Assembly (NCBI GenBank): GCA_052388135.1
Contig: JBQTIM010000092.1
Span: 1-16,483 of the forward strand
Length of the DNA stretch: 16,483 nt
Direction: 5' to 3'
From: JBQTIM01 sp052388135
GTDB taxonomy: Bacteria > Elusimicrobiota > Elusimicrobia > FEN-1173
Part shown: piece by piece, positions 15,378 to 16,483 of the stretch
How the letters are laid out: every line of letters starts with the position of its first letter
How positions within the stretch are numbered: the first letter of the stretch is position 1
The notes under the pieces: model-generated
What the model was told of the DNA's origin: nothing
Seen by the model: only the letters and a program-made list of their open reading frames with translations
Database searches by the model: none
Program-made: the position numbers and the translations under genes

Positions 15378-16483
15378 TTGATCAACCCCGCCTTCGCCAA
15401 GCTCCTGGCCGAGATGGCCGTTTTCCTGGAAATGTCGGGCGACAACCCCTTCCGCATCCGCGCCTACCAGAAGGCCGTTCAAACCATCGAAGATTATCCC
15501 GTGGACCTCGGATCGCTGGCGCGCGAGGACCTGCTGAAAATTCCCGGCATCGGGCAGGGCATCGCGGACAAGATCCAGGAGTTCGCCAAGACCGGGCGGG
15601 TGAGGGAACACGACGGTCTGCTGAAAAAATATCCCGCCGGCCTCATGGAGATCATGCGCGTGCCGGGGCTGGGCCCCAAGCGGGCGCGGTTCCTCTACGA
15701 AGAGCTTCAGGTGGATTCCTGCGCCAAGCTGGCGAAGCTGGCGGCGGCGGGAAAGCTCAGCGGCTTGAAGGGCTTCGGCGCCAAGATGCAGGAGAACATC
15801 GTGAAGGGCCTGCAGTCCGCCGCGCGGGGGGACGGCCGGATGCTGCTTTGGAAGGCGCGGAAGCTCATGGCCCCCCTTCTGGCGAAATTGGCGGAGGTCC
15901 GCGGCGTGACGGCGGTGGAGCCCGCGGGGTCCCTGCGGCGCGGCCGGGAGACGGTGGGGGACTTGGACATCCTGTGCGCCTCGCGCCAGCCCGAAGCCGT
16001 CATCGAATTCTTCACCAAAATGCCGTCGGTCCTGCGCGTCCTGGCCGCGGGCGACAAGAAGGCCAGCGTCCTCTTTTACGACAACGTGCAGTGCGACCTG
16101 CGGGTGGTGGACCCTTCCGTCTTCGGCGCGGCCCTGCAATATTTCACGGGCTCCAAGGAGCACAACGTCGTCTTGCGGGAGCGCGCCCAGCGCCTGGGGC
16201 TCACCGTCAACGAATACGGCGTCTTCCGCCTTTCCGATAAAAAACAGCTCAAGCCCCTGGCGGCGGAAAAAGAGGAGGACGTCTACAAGGTTTTGGGCCT
16301 GCAATACATCCCGCCGGAACTGCGGGAGAACCGCGGCGAGATCGAGGCGGCGGAAAAGAAGCGCCTGCCCCGCCTGGTGGAGGAAAAGGACATCAAGGGC
16401 TGTTTCCACAACCACACCGACGCCTCCGACGGGGCCGACACGCTGGAGGCCATGGCGGAGGCCGCCCGCGCCCAAGGGTGGGA
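15378..16483 (+). CDS. polX: DNA polymerase/3'-5' exonuclease PolX, 5' part
   Basis: The frame is open to the window end; 368 codons are visible of about 570 usual for the family. TTG 15378 gives M-INPAFAKLLAEMAVFLEM, aligning with the family start, then GDNPFRIRAYQKA. Helix-hairpin-helix elements follow (LLKIPGIGQGIADKI, IMRVPGLGPKRARFL, LKGFGAKMQENI) for DNA backbone binding. The polymerase X palm has GSLRRGRETVGDLDIL with catalytic D195 and D197, and D240 in VQCDLRVVDP, then FTGSKEHNVVLRERA. At the end the PHP domain starts (CFHNHTDASDG, H344/H346). Family members fill short gaps in base-excision repair and carry a metal-dependent PHP exonuclease. The first PHP metal motif is HNHTD where HxH is usual, which is retained (H-N-H). 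The strong GC-rich codon use matches asnB and the Pat-like gene. The C-terminal PHP residues are outside the window. Confidence 0.93.
   Translation, partial: MINPAFAKLLAEMAVFLEMSGDNPFRIRAYQKAVQTIEDYPVDLGSLAREDLLKIPGIGQGIADKIQEFAKTGRVREHDGLLKKYPAGLMEIMRVPGLGPKRARFLYEELQVDSCAKLAKLAAAGKLSGLKGFGAKMQENIVKGLQSAARGDGRMLLWKARKLMAPLLAKLAEVRGVTAVEPAGSLRRGRETVGDLDILCASRQPEAVIEFFTKMPSVLRVLAAGDKKASVLFYDNVQCDLRVVDPSVFGAALQYFTGSKEHNVVLRERAQRLGLTVNEYGVFRLSDKKQLKPLAAEKEEDVYKVLGLQYIPPELRENRGEIEAAEKKRLPRLVEEKDIKGCFHNHTDASDGADTLEAMAEAARAQGW

Noticed and set aside
15324..16475. 383-codon open frame on the minus strand
   Set aside because: Antisense shadow of polX in very GC-rich DNA; the plus strand carries clear HhH, polymerase X and PHP motifs.

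Overview
The window looks like chromosome from an uncultured, high-GC, outer-membrane-bearing bacterium. The evidence for an outer membrane is an OmpA-like peptidoglycan-binding protein, a PorV/PorQ-type beta-barrel and several Sec signal peptides. The style of the secreted proteins (FlgD/CTD-like folds, PorV, and a modular protein with repeated 'FPDGTVQ' cassettes) recalls Elusimicrobiota, Omnitrophota or FCB-group genomes. That placement is an impression, not a demonstration.

Layout. (1) 2-1078 is the 3' part of a Pat-like protein: an ADP-forming acyl-CoA-synthetase ATP-grasp half fused to a GNAT lysine acetyltransferase. (2) 1079-1437 is non-coding, with an AT-rich block that probably holds the promoter of the next genes. 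(3) 1438-13281 is a run of eight co-directional, tightly packed genes: a divergent sigma-factor-like protein, an OmpA-like lipid-free envelope protein with a FlgD-like domain, a membrane histidine kinase, a NarL/LuxR-type response regulator, a secreted PA14/chitobiase-type-domain protein, a small secreted protein ending in a type-A CTD/FlgD-like fold, a PorV/PorQ-family barrel, and a 1366-residue repetitive secreted fibre-like protein. (4) On the minus strand, 13422-15320 is a complete glutamine-hydrolysing asparagine synthetase (asnB). (5) Diverging from it across a 57-base gap, 15378 to the window end is the 5' two thirds of PolX (DNA polymerase X plus PHP domain).

The central run reads as one unit. 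Intergenic distances are 42, 0, -4, 2, 107, -4 and 10 bases. Regulators (sigma-like, kinase, response regulator) sit together with an envelope anchor, a carbohydrate- or surface-binding type protein, a T9SS-like CTD protein, a PorV-like shuttle/barrel, and a long surface protein. My working reading is a self-regulated surface-display locus in which the fibre-like protein is the main exported product. This is inference from domain content and gene order.

Base composition is mosaic. The flanking genes and the repeat-rich three quarters of the fibre gene are very GC-rich with C/G-ending codons. The segment from about 1240 to about 9720, including the first ~540 bases of the fibre gene, is clearly less GC-rich. 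The break therefore falls inside one gene, at the start of its repeats. No rRNA, tRNA, CRISPR array, transposase or integrase was seen.
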